Source of the DNA: Streptomyces sp. CB02959
GTDB taxonomy: Bacteria; Actinomycetota; Actinomycetes; Streptomycetales; Streptomycetaceae
Assembly (NCBI RefSeq): GCF_002803155.1
Contig: NZ_NNBP01000017.1
Location: 124,001-188,000 of the forward strand
DNA: 64,000 nt
Direction: 5' to 3'
Shown here: in pieces, positions 43,721-50,016 of the stretch
Layout: each line of letters starts with the position of its first letter
Numbering within the stretch: the first letter of the stretch is position 1
Position numbers and translations under genes: made by a program
Notes under the pieces: generated by a model
What the model was told of the DNA's origin: nothing
The model's database searches: none
What the model saw: the letters and a program-made list of their open reading frames with translations, nothing else

Positions 43721-43854
43721 TGAAGGGTGAGATCGCAGAGCAGCAGGCCGCTGACGCGCTCGCCCAGCAGCGCATCGAGTCGGCCCGGCAGGCTGCCGAG
43801 GCAGCAGAAGACGCCCGGCAGCAAGCCGCGGCGCTGCGGGGCGAGGCCCAGTGA
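43720..43854 (+). CDS. small coiled-coil AICE protein
   Basis: 44-aa, almost entirely Ala/Gln/Glu/Arg helix (MKGEIAEQQAADALAQQ). The ATG overlaps the previous stop. Probably an amphipathic helix or coiled coil; role unknown. Confidence 0.5.
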   Translation: MKGEIAEQQAADALAQQRIESARQAAEAAEDARQQAAALRGEAQ

Positions 43855-43882
43855 AGGAGCCCGAGCCGCAGTAGCCCCGGTC

Positions 43883-44077
43883 GTGCTCAGCCCGATAGCC
43901 AGGGCCCGCATCACGCACTTCGCGGCGATGCGGGCCTTGGCCCGTCACGGCGTCCACCACCCGGTGGCCCGCGCTCTGCTCTCCGCGGCGGCCGGTGCCG
44001 CCGCCGGCGCCTACGTCGCCGGTCACCGGGTCTTCGACATCCACACCGCACCCCGCCGAAAGGGGAACCACACGTGA
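43883..44077 (+). CDS. small membrane-associated AICE protein
   Basis: 64 aa, with one Ala/Gly-rich hydrophobic helix (VARALLSAAAGAAAGAYVAG). GTG 43883 is the likely start although the ribosome site is weak. Its stop overlaps the next GTG (GTGA). It is probably part of the spread (Spd) gene group by position; that is inference. Confidence 0.5.
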   Translation: MLSPIARARITHFAAMRALARHGVHHPVARALLSAAAGAAAGAYVAGHRVFDIHTAPRRKGNHT

Positions 44078-44502
44078 CCCTCACGATCGCCCCCCGCACG
44101 ATCGAGGACCTGATCACAGCCCACTCCGTCGCTCTCTCCTGCCTGATCGACGCACCGATCGCCGAGCAGGACTGCGACTTCGTTGACCGTGTCCGCGTCG
44201 CCCGCGACATCTTCCACGCTTGCCACCTCCTCCACCTGACCCAAGGCGCTGCCGTTGTACGCGACCAGTTCGCCTACGCCGAGAACTACCTGCGGTACGC
44301 GCTCTGGGGCGGGGACCACGATGCGACCAGCCTCTTCTCCTGCTGCGATATCGACGTGAGCCGCCAGTTGGCCCTGGCACTCGCCGACGGGCACCTGCGG
44401 CGGGCCATCACGCTTTGCAGCTCTGACGCTGACGTGAGTCGTGAGGTAGCCCAGCAAGCCGCAGACGGCCGCCTGCAGCGTGCCCTCGAACGCATCTTCT
44501 GA
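44074..44502 (+). CDS. conserved AICE hypothetical protein
   Basis: 142-aa soluble helical protein (IEDLITAHSVALSCLIDAPI, DVSRQLALALADGHLRRAI and a second similar DVSREVAQQAADGRLQRAL). The last two segments look like an internal repeat. GTG 44074 follows AAAGGGG. Not recognised; coupled to the upstream small gene. Confidence 0.65.
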   Translation: MTLTIAPRTIEDLITAHSVALSCLIDAPIAEQDCDFVDRVRVARDIFHACHLLHLTQGAAVVRDQFAYAENYLRYALWGGDHDATSLFSCCDIDVSRQLALALADGHLRRAITLCSSDADVSREVAQQAADGRLQRALERIF

Positions 44503-44519
44503 CGAGCACTGCACGTTTC

Positions 44520-44562
44520 GCCCTGATGGTCGCAAGGCCGGGTTCGACTCCCAGCCGGGGCA
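44520..44562 (+). other. tRNA 3'-end-like fragment
   Basis: Contains a T-arm-like CCGGG-TTCGACT-CCCAG (one C-A mismatch) then CCGGGGCA, as in the acceptor 3' strand plus discriminator. No convincing D-arm or anticodon arm lies upstream, so it is not a functional tRNA. It may be a relict of an attP that once recombined with a tRNA gene. Confidence 0.35.
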
Positions 44563-44610
44563 CTCACCACCTCACCCGCGCCCATCCGGCGCGGGCCCAT
44601 CTGACGGCGT

Positions 44611-44639
44611 GCGGCCCCGGGGCGCAATCCCGAGGCCGC
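44611..44639 (+). promoter_or_regulatory. leader hairpin B (paired with 43530-43562)
   Basis: GCGGCC / GGCCGC outer stem, a C-A mismatch in the same place, CGGG / CCCG inner stem, loop GCGCAAT. About 35 nt upstream of the gene at 44674. Confidence 0.5.
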
Positions 44640-44673
44640 TGAAGGGCCGTCTACCTGGAAGGAACCACGACCC

Positions 44674-44928
44674 ATGAGCACCATCATCGCACTCGCCCCC
44701 GATCCGGACCGTGACCCGACGGCCGCGGAGTTGGAGGCCATCGCCGCCGAGACGCCGCTCATCGAGGCGAAGGTCGAGCTGCTGGACGCGCAGATCCAGG
44801 CCCTTGACGGTCCGGTGACGGAGCTGACCCAGCAGCGGATTCGGCGGGCCCGCCGCAAGATGCTTGCGGCCCGCCGTGACCTGACCAACCGCGCCGCCGG
44901 CCTGGCGCAGACGGGCGGTGCGGCATGA
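44674..44928 (+). CDS. DUF6284-like small AICE protein
   Basis: 84-aa helical protein (ELEAIAAETPLIEAKVELLDA, ITELTQQRIRRARRKML-like), resembling the DUF6284 group found on Streptomyces AICEs. ATG 44674 follows GGAAGGA. Its stop overlaps the next start by 4 nt (ATGA); this begins a run of five more genes with the same coupling up to 48253. Confidence 0.65.
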   Translation: MSTIIALAPDPDRDPTAAELEAIAAETPLIEAKVELLDAQIQALDGPVTELTQQRIRRARRKMLAARRDLTNRAAGLAQTGGAA

Positions 44929-45206
44929 CGCACCGCGCCCGCCTGACCAACACGTACTCCGGCACGTGGGAGATCTACGTCGTCACCGACAGCCCCTACC
45001 CCCGGGACTGGCCGACGCACCGGTTCGGCGCATCGGCGGCGATCCCGACGCTCGCCCAGCGAGACACGGCGCTCGCGGCCCTCGGCTACGAGGCGGACAC
45101 GAGCGCCGAGTGGGACTGGCAGGAACTGCCCAGCGGCTACATGGACTACGTCGAACTGCTGGCCTCGCTCGATGTACGGCCCGCCGGAACGGAGGCGGCG
45201 GCATGA
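44925..45206 (+). CDS. small AICE protein (DUF6303-like)
   Basis: 93 aa with a small alpha/beta fold (TYSGTWEIYVVTDSPYPRDW, ALAALGYEADTSAEWDWQEL). It may belong to the DUF6303 group of AICE proteins. It overlaps its neighbours by 4 nt on both sides. Function unknown. Confidence 0.6.
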   Translation: MTHRARLTNTYSGTWEIYVVTDSPYPRDWPTHRFGASAAIPTLAQRDTALAALGYEADTSAEWDWQELPSGYMDYVELLASLDVRPAGTEAAA

Positions 45207-45661
45207 CCTACACCACCGATTCCGCCCTGGCCGCCGCGCACGCGGACGTCAAAGCGGAGATCGCCCGTACCGACACCAAAGCTTCTCTGCTGCTGGCCTT
45301 TGACGGTGCGTTGCTCGCCGGTGTCTGGTCGGTCGCCAGCGGCGTCCACTTGCCGACCGCGGCCCGGATCGTCGGCGCGGCCGGCGTGGCGGTGCTGCTC
45401 GGCGCGGTCACCCTGCTGCTGCGCACCGTCCGCCCGAACCTGGGCGGCAGCAGGCCGGTGGGGTTCCCGCTGTGGGCGACGCTCACCGCCGGGGAAGTCC
45501 TGGACGTCCTGGCGGTCGATGACCGTGCCAAGCACATCGCGGCCCTGTCCCGTATCGCGGTCGCCAAGTACGGCCGCCTGCGGCGCTCGATCAACTGGAC
45601 ACTGACCGGCGGCGCGCTGCTGGTCGCCGCCGGGGTGCTGGCGTGGGGCGGTGCGGCATGA
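45203..45661 (+). CDS. PycTM-like (Pycsar effector family) membrane protein
   Basis: 152-aa protein. An N-terminal cytoplasmic helix (ALAAAHADVKAEIARTDTKA) leads straight into a membrane helix (LLLAFDGALLAGVWSVA), a second helix (IVGAAGVAVLLGAVTLLL) and, after a charged loop (VLAVDDRAKHIAALSRIAVAKYG), a final C-terminal helix. This is the layout of the PycTM/DUF5706 family, whose Pycsar members open membranes on sensing cCMP/cUMP. No pyrimidine cyclase gene is nearby. Similar proteins recur in AICE transfer operons and may serve as spread proteins. Confidence 0.7.
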   Translation: MTYTTDSALAAAHADVKAEIARTDTKASLLLAFDGALLAGVWSVASGVHLPTAARIVGAAGVAVLLGAVTLLLRTVRPNLGGSRPVGFPLWATLTAGEVLDVLAVDDRAKHIAALSRIAVAKYGRLRRSINWTLTGGALLVAAGVLAWGGAA

Positions 45662-46032
45662 GCGAGCCCCTGAGCCCCGCCGAGCACCTGCAGGCCGCCT
45701 CCGAGGCAGTGCGCCAACACAACCACGCCGCCATGGCCGACGGGTACGACAGCACGCCCGAAGCCAGCCGCGCCGCGGTCGCCCTGGTGGAGATGTGCGC
45801 ACGGTTGCAGCAGACGATCGACCACATCGACGGCCGCGTGCTGCGTGACCTGGCCGACGGAAGGCTCGCCCCGGACGACGGGACCGCGCCCGGGATCCAC
45901 GCCTACGGCGCCCAGTTGGCGTTCACGGACGCACGCGTCGCCCTGGAGGACTTGCGCGGCTATCTCCAGGAGGCCAGCAGCCACTTGTGGCACCTGGGAA
46001 TGGTCTACGAGCCCGAGGAGGACGACGCATGA
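45658..46032 (+). CDS. AICE hypothetical protein
   Basis: 124-aa helical soluble protein (AEHLQAASEAVRQHNHAAM, AALVEMCARLQQTIDHIDG-like, ALEDLRGYLQEASSHLWHL), with an acidic C-terminus. It is translationally coupled on both sides. Not recognised. Confidence 0.6.
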   Translation: MSEPLSPAEHLQAASEAVRQHNHAAMADGYDSTPEASRAAVALVEMCARLQQTIDHIDGRVLRDLADGRLAPDDGTAPGIHAYGAQLAFTDARVALEDLRGYLQEASSHLWHLGMVYEPEEDDA

Positions 46033-46532
46033 TCCGCATCGTGACCCGCTCCCGCCTTGCCGCCCTTGAGTGGGCAGTCGAGAGCGCGCAGAACCGCGTC
46101 GACGAAGTCCAGGGCGCCGCTGACGCCGCCGCTTCGTGCCACACGCGGTCGGTGCAGCGGCTGAGCACGGCGCTGGCCACGGCCCGCGCCGCCGCCGACG
46201 GCCACCAGGCCGACGCGGAGATCGTCCGAGACCTCCTGAAGCGCGCGGAGGCTGAGCTCGTCGACACTCAGGCGACGGTGGCCGAGCAGGCGGAGCAGAC
46301 CAAGGCCCTGCAAGGCGAACTCGACCGCATCACCGGAGCCGTGGTCCTGCTGAACTACGGCCGCCTGGTGAGCATCCACCCCACCAACGAGGCGGCCCGG
46401 CGGCACGCCGAGTCCCTCGGTTGCCCCGGCGACGGTTGGAGGCCCGGTAGCGGCGGCCCCGCGTCCGAGGTCGCGTGGCGCATCTCCGCACTGTCCACCT
46501 TCGCGGTCCAGGACGGCGGTGGTGCCGGATGA
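46029..46532 (+). CDS. coiled-coil AICE protein
   Basis: 167 aa. Residues 10-100 are predicted coiled coil (ALEWAVESAQNRVDEVQGAAD, LATARAAADGHQADAEIV). The C-terminal part (AWRISALSTFAVQD) is short and mixed. It is coupled by ATGA to both neighbours. It could partner the larger coiled-coil membrane protein that follows. Confidence 0.6.
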   Translation: MIRIVTRSRLAALEWAVESAQNRVDEVQGAADAAASCHTRSVQRLSTALATARAAADGHQADAEIVRDLLKRAEAELVDTQATVAEQAEQTKALQGELDRITGAVVLLNYGRLVSIHPTNEAARRHAESLGCPGDGWRPGSGGPASEVAWRISALSTFAVQDGGGAG

Positions 46533-48253
46533 TCCCCCAGCTCACCGCGCTGCTCCCCACTGCTCCCGGGTGGGTGTCCTGGGCTATCCCGCTGGTCGCT
46601 GTGCTGCTCGCCCTGGCCCTGGTCGCCTGGGGTGTTGGGCGGTTGCGAAAGTCGGTGTGGCTGTCCGGCATCGGACCGCAGGCGATCGTGGCGCTGGGCG
46701 GCGTCGCCGTCTCAGTGTTCGGCCTGTGGGGTTTCGCCACCGAGACCGTCCACCTGCCGAAGATCCTGGCGGTGGCGTTCATCGGGGTGTTCGACGCGGC
46801 GGAGATGACGCTGCTGGTGATGCTCTACCGCACCGCCGACCCCGAGGTCGGCTGGACGCGTGAGCTGCACCTGATGCACCGCACCGCCTGGACCCTGGTC
46901 GCCTTCTCCGGCGCCATGAACGCCATCCACGCCCCGAACTGGTGGGCCCGGCCGGTCCTGGCCGCGGTCCCCGCACTCGCCGCATGGCTGATCGAACTCC
47001 AGCTACGCAGCAAGCTCCACACCCCCGATGTCGACGACACCGACGCACGGCCGGGGCCGGCACGGCTGGTGGCGCTGCTGTGGCAGCACGCCTGGTCCGC
47101 CCTGTTCGCCCTGTGGGGGCTCGACGCGAACACCTCGTCGTCCGCGATCGCGCGCTCCGCCATGGCGCAGCGCGCGGCCCGGCGCCTGTATCGCTTCCGC
47201 CTGGTCCTGGACGCCGAGGTCCCCGACCGGGAGCGCGCGAAGCGGCGGGCCGACCGCAAGCGGGAAGGGCTGCAGGGCCGGGCGCAGAAGGCCCTGGACC
47301 GCGCGGACATCGCCACCGACCGTCGCCAAGCGCTGGCGATGGCGCGCCGGATGGTCACCCTCACCGGCGTGGAAGACCTCGCGCGGCTCGACTACGCCGA
47401 TCCGCGCGCCGTGCAGAAGAAGATCGAAGACCTGTCGGTCACCGCGTCCGTGGAACGGATCGACGCTTCGGAGCTGGCCGAGGAGGCGGAGGCTGCGCGG
47501 CAGCGCGCGGAAAGCGCGCGGCTCGAAGCCGAGGACGCGCGGCAGCGCGCGGAAGCCGCGCGGGACCGCGCGGCAGACGAACTGGCTGCCGCGCGGCAGG
47601 CGCTGGGGGAGGTCGAGGAGGCGCGCGACGCGATCCTTCAGGATCACGATGGGGTGGCCGGTGCGGTGGAGGCTGCGCGGCAGCGCGCGGCAGACGCGCG
47701 GCAGGCCGAGCAGGACGCGCGGCAGCGCGCGGAAGACATCATCACCGCCGCCACCACCGAAGCCGACCGTCTCACAACCGACGCCCAAAGCGCCTGGGAG
47801 CAGACCCAGGACGCTCTCTCCGAGCAGCGGGACCGGCTGGAGACCCTGACCGGGCAGTGCCGCACGGCTGAGGACCTGGCCGCAGGGCGCCAGAGCGCGT
47901 TGGAGGAGGTCAACCGGCAGATCGAGGAAGCCCGGCTCCTGCACGACCGGCTACGCGGCGACCTCGCCACCTTCGGCACCCAGGCCCCCGAAGCCGCCCT
48001 CACCGGCGACGGGACCGTCTTCCGCTCGGAGGCCAAACAGCAGGGCTGGGAGCACTACCTGCACACCGTGACCTCCACCGACGGCCGCGATGAGCCGACC
48101 GCCGCTGAACTGGCTACCCGCTTCAGCGTCGACGTTGGCAACGCCCGCAACTGGCTGCGGGACTTCCGTGCCGCGCGCGCCGCGCAGCTCGCCGCGCGCC
48201 AACCGCGCGCCGCCGCGCACCACGCACTCAACGGCCACCCCGCCACCGCCTAG
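46529..48253 (+). CDS. DUF2637-type membrane protein with long coiled coil (SpdB-like)
   Basis: 574-aa protein. Residues 1-170 carry four to five membrane helices (WAIPLVAVLLALALVAWGV, GPQAIVALGGVAVSVFGLWG), the DUF2637/SpdB-like part. Residues 220-490 are a long coiled coil rich in ARQRAE/ARQRAADARQ units, coded by near-identical GCGCGGCAGCGCGCGG DNA. The C-terminus (TRFSVDVGNARNWLRDFRAAR) resembles an HTH. Spd proteins help intramycelial plasmid spread with TraB. It overlaps the previous gene by 4 nt. Confidence 0.75.
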   Translation: MIPQLTALLPTAPGWVSWAIPLVAVLLALALVAWGVGRLRKSVWLSGIGPQAIVALGGVAVSVFGLWGFATETVHLPKILAVAFIGVFDAAEMTLLVMLYRTADPEVGWTRELHLMHRTAWTLVAFSGAMNAIHAPNWWARPVLAAVPALAAWLIELQLRSKLHTPDVDDTDARPGPARLVALLWQHAWSALFALWGLDANTSSSAIARSAMAQRAARRLYRFRLVLDAEVPDRERAKRRADRKREGLQGRAQKALDRADIATDRRQALAMARRMVTLTGVEDLARLDYADPRAVQKKIEDLSVTASVERIDASELAEEAEAARQRAESARLEAEDARQRAEAARDRAADELAAARQALGEVEEARDAILQDHDGVAGAVEAARQRAADARQAEQDARQRAEDIITAATTEADRLTTDAQSAWEQTQDALSEQRDRLETLTGQCRTAEDLAAGRQSALEEVNRQIEEARLLHDRLRGDLATFGTQAPEAALTGDGTVFRSEAKQQGWEHYLHTVTSTDGRDEPTAAELATRFSVDVGNARNWLRDFRAARAAQLAARQPRAAAHHALNGHPATA

Positions 48254-48262
48254 GAGACCCGC

Positions 48263-48319
48263 ATGAAGCGCTCCTCACACACCAACCCGCCGAAGCCCAC
48301 CCACCTCCACCGCGCCTGA
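48263..48319 (+). CDS. 18-codon micropeptide
   Basis: MKRSSHTNPPKPTHLHRA, with an AGGAG ribosome site 6 nt upstream and a terminator right after. Translation is plausible; function unknown. It might be a leader or a translation buffer before the hairpin. Confidence 0.3.
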   Translation: MKRSSHTNPPKPTHLHRA

Positions 48320-48321
48320 AC

Positions 48322-48362
48322 GGCGCCCCCGGCCCGCTTCCTACGGCCCGGCCGGGGGCGCC
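48322..48362 (+). terminator. strong hairpin
   Basis: 13-bp perfect stem GGCGCCCCCGGCC / GGCCGGGGGCGCC, 15-nt loop. Ends the coupled small-gene operon. Confidence 0.75.
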
Positions 48363-48391
48363 TTGCACTCCCTGAGAGGAGCCCCACCATC

Positions 48392-49948
48392 ATGTCGGAA
48401 ACCACGGTTCACACCGTGACGGAAGTCCCCGTTCAAGTCGCCGCACCACCGGCCCCACCCGCTGCTTCGCCGCCAGCGCCGTTGCCGGGTCGGCCGTTGG
48501 CCGCTGCCGGAGCGAACGCCATAGGAGCCGTTGCCGCTGGTGCGATGGCGATCGGCGGGCCGGTTGGCCTGGCCGCCACCGGCGCCGCGGCCGGAGCCAT
48601 CGGTGTCGGCGCTCTCGTTGCCCGTCGGCGCGCTGCGGGCCCGCGGCGCCGCACGCAGTCCACCCTGCGCACCCCCGCCGCCGCGGGCAGCCGCGGCGCG
48701 GCCGGTCAGCGGTCGCCCTTGGCGGCCGGCGTCGGTCGCATGGGGCGGTCGAGCGCGGGGGCGGTGCGTTCTGGAGGGCGCGGTGCTGCCGGTCGGGCCT
48801 CCTCGAATGTCGCCTCCGCCCCGCAGTCAGGAACCCGCCGTGCACCGGCAGGCTCCTCGATGGCCGGGGCCAGCGGTCCGCGCACCGGCCGCCGCGTTGG
48901 TCCCGTCCCGTCGTCGCGCTCGTCGTCCGGCAGGTCCGGCCGTGACGGTGGCGCGGGGGTGCAGTTGTCGAAGGCGCCCCGTGGGCCGCGGTCGGCCTCT
49001 GGTGGGCTGTCGCGTGCTGGACGGGCCGCCGCGGGCCGTGTCGCCGGTGGGGTGGCTCGCTGGCAGGCCGGTTCCCCGAAGCGGTCCGCGCGCGCCGAGC
49101 AGCGCTCGAACCGCCGCACCGACCGGGGCACTGCGAAGGCGTACAGGGACGCCGGGATGGTGCCCGGCGCCCAGCGTGGGCCGGGGAAGTCGCGTCGGGC
49201 TGAGACCGCTTCTGCTGGGCGGGGGCAGGTCAGTGCGGCGCAGGCAAAGGCGTTGCGTCGGTCCGCTGTCCGGCATGGGGCCCGGATGGGGGCGAGCGCG
49301 GTACTGGCCGGCGGTGTGGGGCTGGCGTCGGGCATCTGGAACTGGCGCCGCCCCGGCGTGGCGTCCCGGCACGTGAAGGCGGCGTGGCTGCGGTTGGCCA
49401 ACCGCGCCCGCCGGATCCGGGAGATCCGCGATGCGGCGATCCTCGGCAAGGGCAAGCCCGGCCAGCCCCCGGTGCCCGGCGAGACCGTCAACGACCCCAA
49501 GCGCCCGAAGGACAAGCCGCGTTCGGCTCCGGGCAAGGGCCGCTCGGCCCGTCCCGTCACCCTCGATGCTCCCAAGGGAGGAACCGTGTCCGAGACCACT
49601 ACCCCGGGCCTGACGCGTCTGTCGGACGCTGCTGAAGTCATGCTGCAGGCCGCCTCCACCTTCGACCCCGAGCAGATGCCCGAGTTCGAGGCGCTCATCG
49701 ACGACCTGCCCGAAGCGATGGCGATGGTGCAGGAGACGCTGCGCGTCCTGGCGGAGCTGGCCGACGAGAAGCTGCCGGTCGAGCCCGTGGTCACCGAGGA
49801 GATCGGGGAGGGCTACCGGGCCATGACCCGCGTCATCGACGCCCTGACCGAGGTCGGCACCGTCTACCGCAAGGCCCACGCCGCCGACATCGAGCGGCAC
49901 GAGAACCCCCGCAAGGGCTTCGAGGGCGAACGCAAGTGGAACGTCTGA
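48392..49948 (+). CDS. AICE membrane/basic protein upstream of traB
   Basis: 518-aa protein. An N-terminal Pro/Ala segment and a hydrophobic Gly/Ala stretch (NAIGAVAAGAMAIGGPVGLAA) lead into a long basic, low-complexity Arg/Ser/Gly region (residues 80-290), a second hydrophobic segment (ASAVLAGGVGLASG), and from residue 399 a folded helical domain (LTRLSDAAEVMLQAASTFD). Start ATG 48392 follows GAGAGGAG. The last 120 codons are preceded by their own strong ribosome site, so two products are likely. By position it is a TraA/Spd-type transfer accessory. Confidence 0.7.
   Translation: MSETTVHTVTEVPVQVAAPPAPPAASPPAPLPGRPLAAAGANAIGAVAAGAMAIGGPVGLAATGAAAGAIGVGALVARRRAAGPRRRTQSTLRTPAAAGSRGAAGQRSPLAAGVGRMGRSSAGAVRSGGRGAAGRASSNVASAPQSGTRRAPAGSSMAGASGPRTGRRVGPVPSSRSSSGRSGRDGGAGVQLSKAPRGPRSASGGLSRAGRAAAGRVAGGVARWQAGSPKRSARAEQRSNRRTDRGTAKAYRDAGMVPGAQRGPGKSRRAETASAGRGQVSAAQAKALRRSAVRHGARMGASAVLAGGVGLASGIWNWRRPGVASRHVKAAWLRLANRARRIREIRDAAILGKGKPGQPPVPGETVNDPKRPKDKPRSAPGKGRSARPVTLDAPKGGTVSETTTPGLTRLSDAAEVMLQAASTFDPEQMPEFEALIDDLPEAMAMVQETLRVLAELADEKLPVEPVVTEEIGEGYRAMTRVIDALTEVGTVYRKAHAADIERHENPRKGFEGERKWNV
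49586..49948 (+). CDS. nested in-frame gene (internal start)
   Basis: GTG 49586 lies 3-8 nt after GGGAGGAACC and would give a 120-aa protein beginning VSETTTPGLTRLSD. The host gene also begins with SETT, so the internal start mimics the outer one. It covers the whole folded C-terminal domain, as if a separate gene had fused in frame to the upstream one. Confidence 0.5.
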   Translation: MSETTTPGLTRLSDAAEVMLQAASTFDPEQMPEFEALIDDLPEAMAMVQETLRVLAELADEKLPVEPVVTEEIGEGYRAMTRVIDALTEVGTVYRKAHAADIERHENPRKGFEGERKWNV

Positions 49949-49972
49949 CCAACCCCTGACCCGCTCTGGACC

Positions 49973-50000
49973 GACGGCCCCCGCAACTGCGGGGGCCGTC
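49973..50000 (+). terminator. hairpin between the accessory gene and traB
   Basis: 13-bp perfect stem GACGGCCCCCGCA / TGCGGGGGCCGTC with a 2-nt apex (so the real loop is a few bases larger). It lies 24 bp after the stop and 16 bp before the traB start, so read-through to traB is probably regulated. Confidence 0.6.
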
Positions 50001-50016
50001 CGCTTGGAAGGACACC

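Noticed and set aside
44482..44562. Full tRNA using GCCCTCG as 5' acceptor strand
   Set aside because: One internal mismatch, no D-loop GG, no plausible anticodon arm and a wrong spacing.
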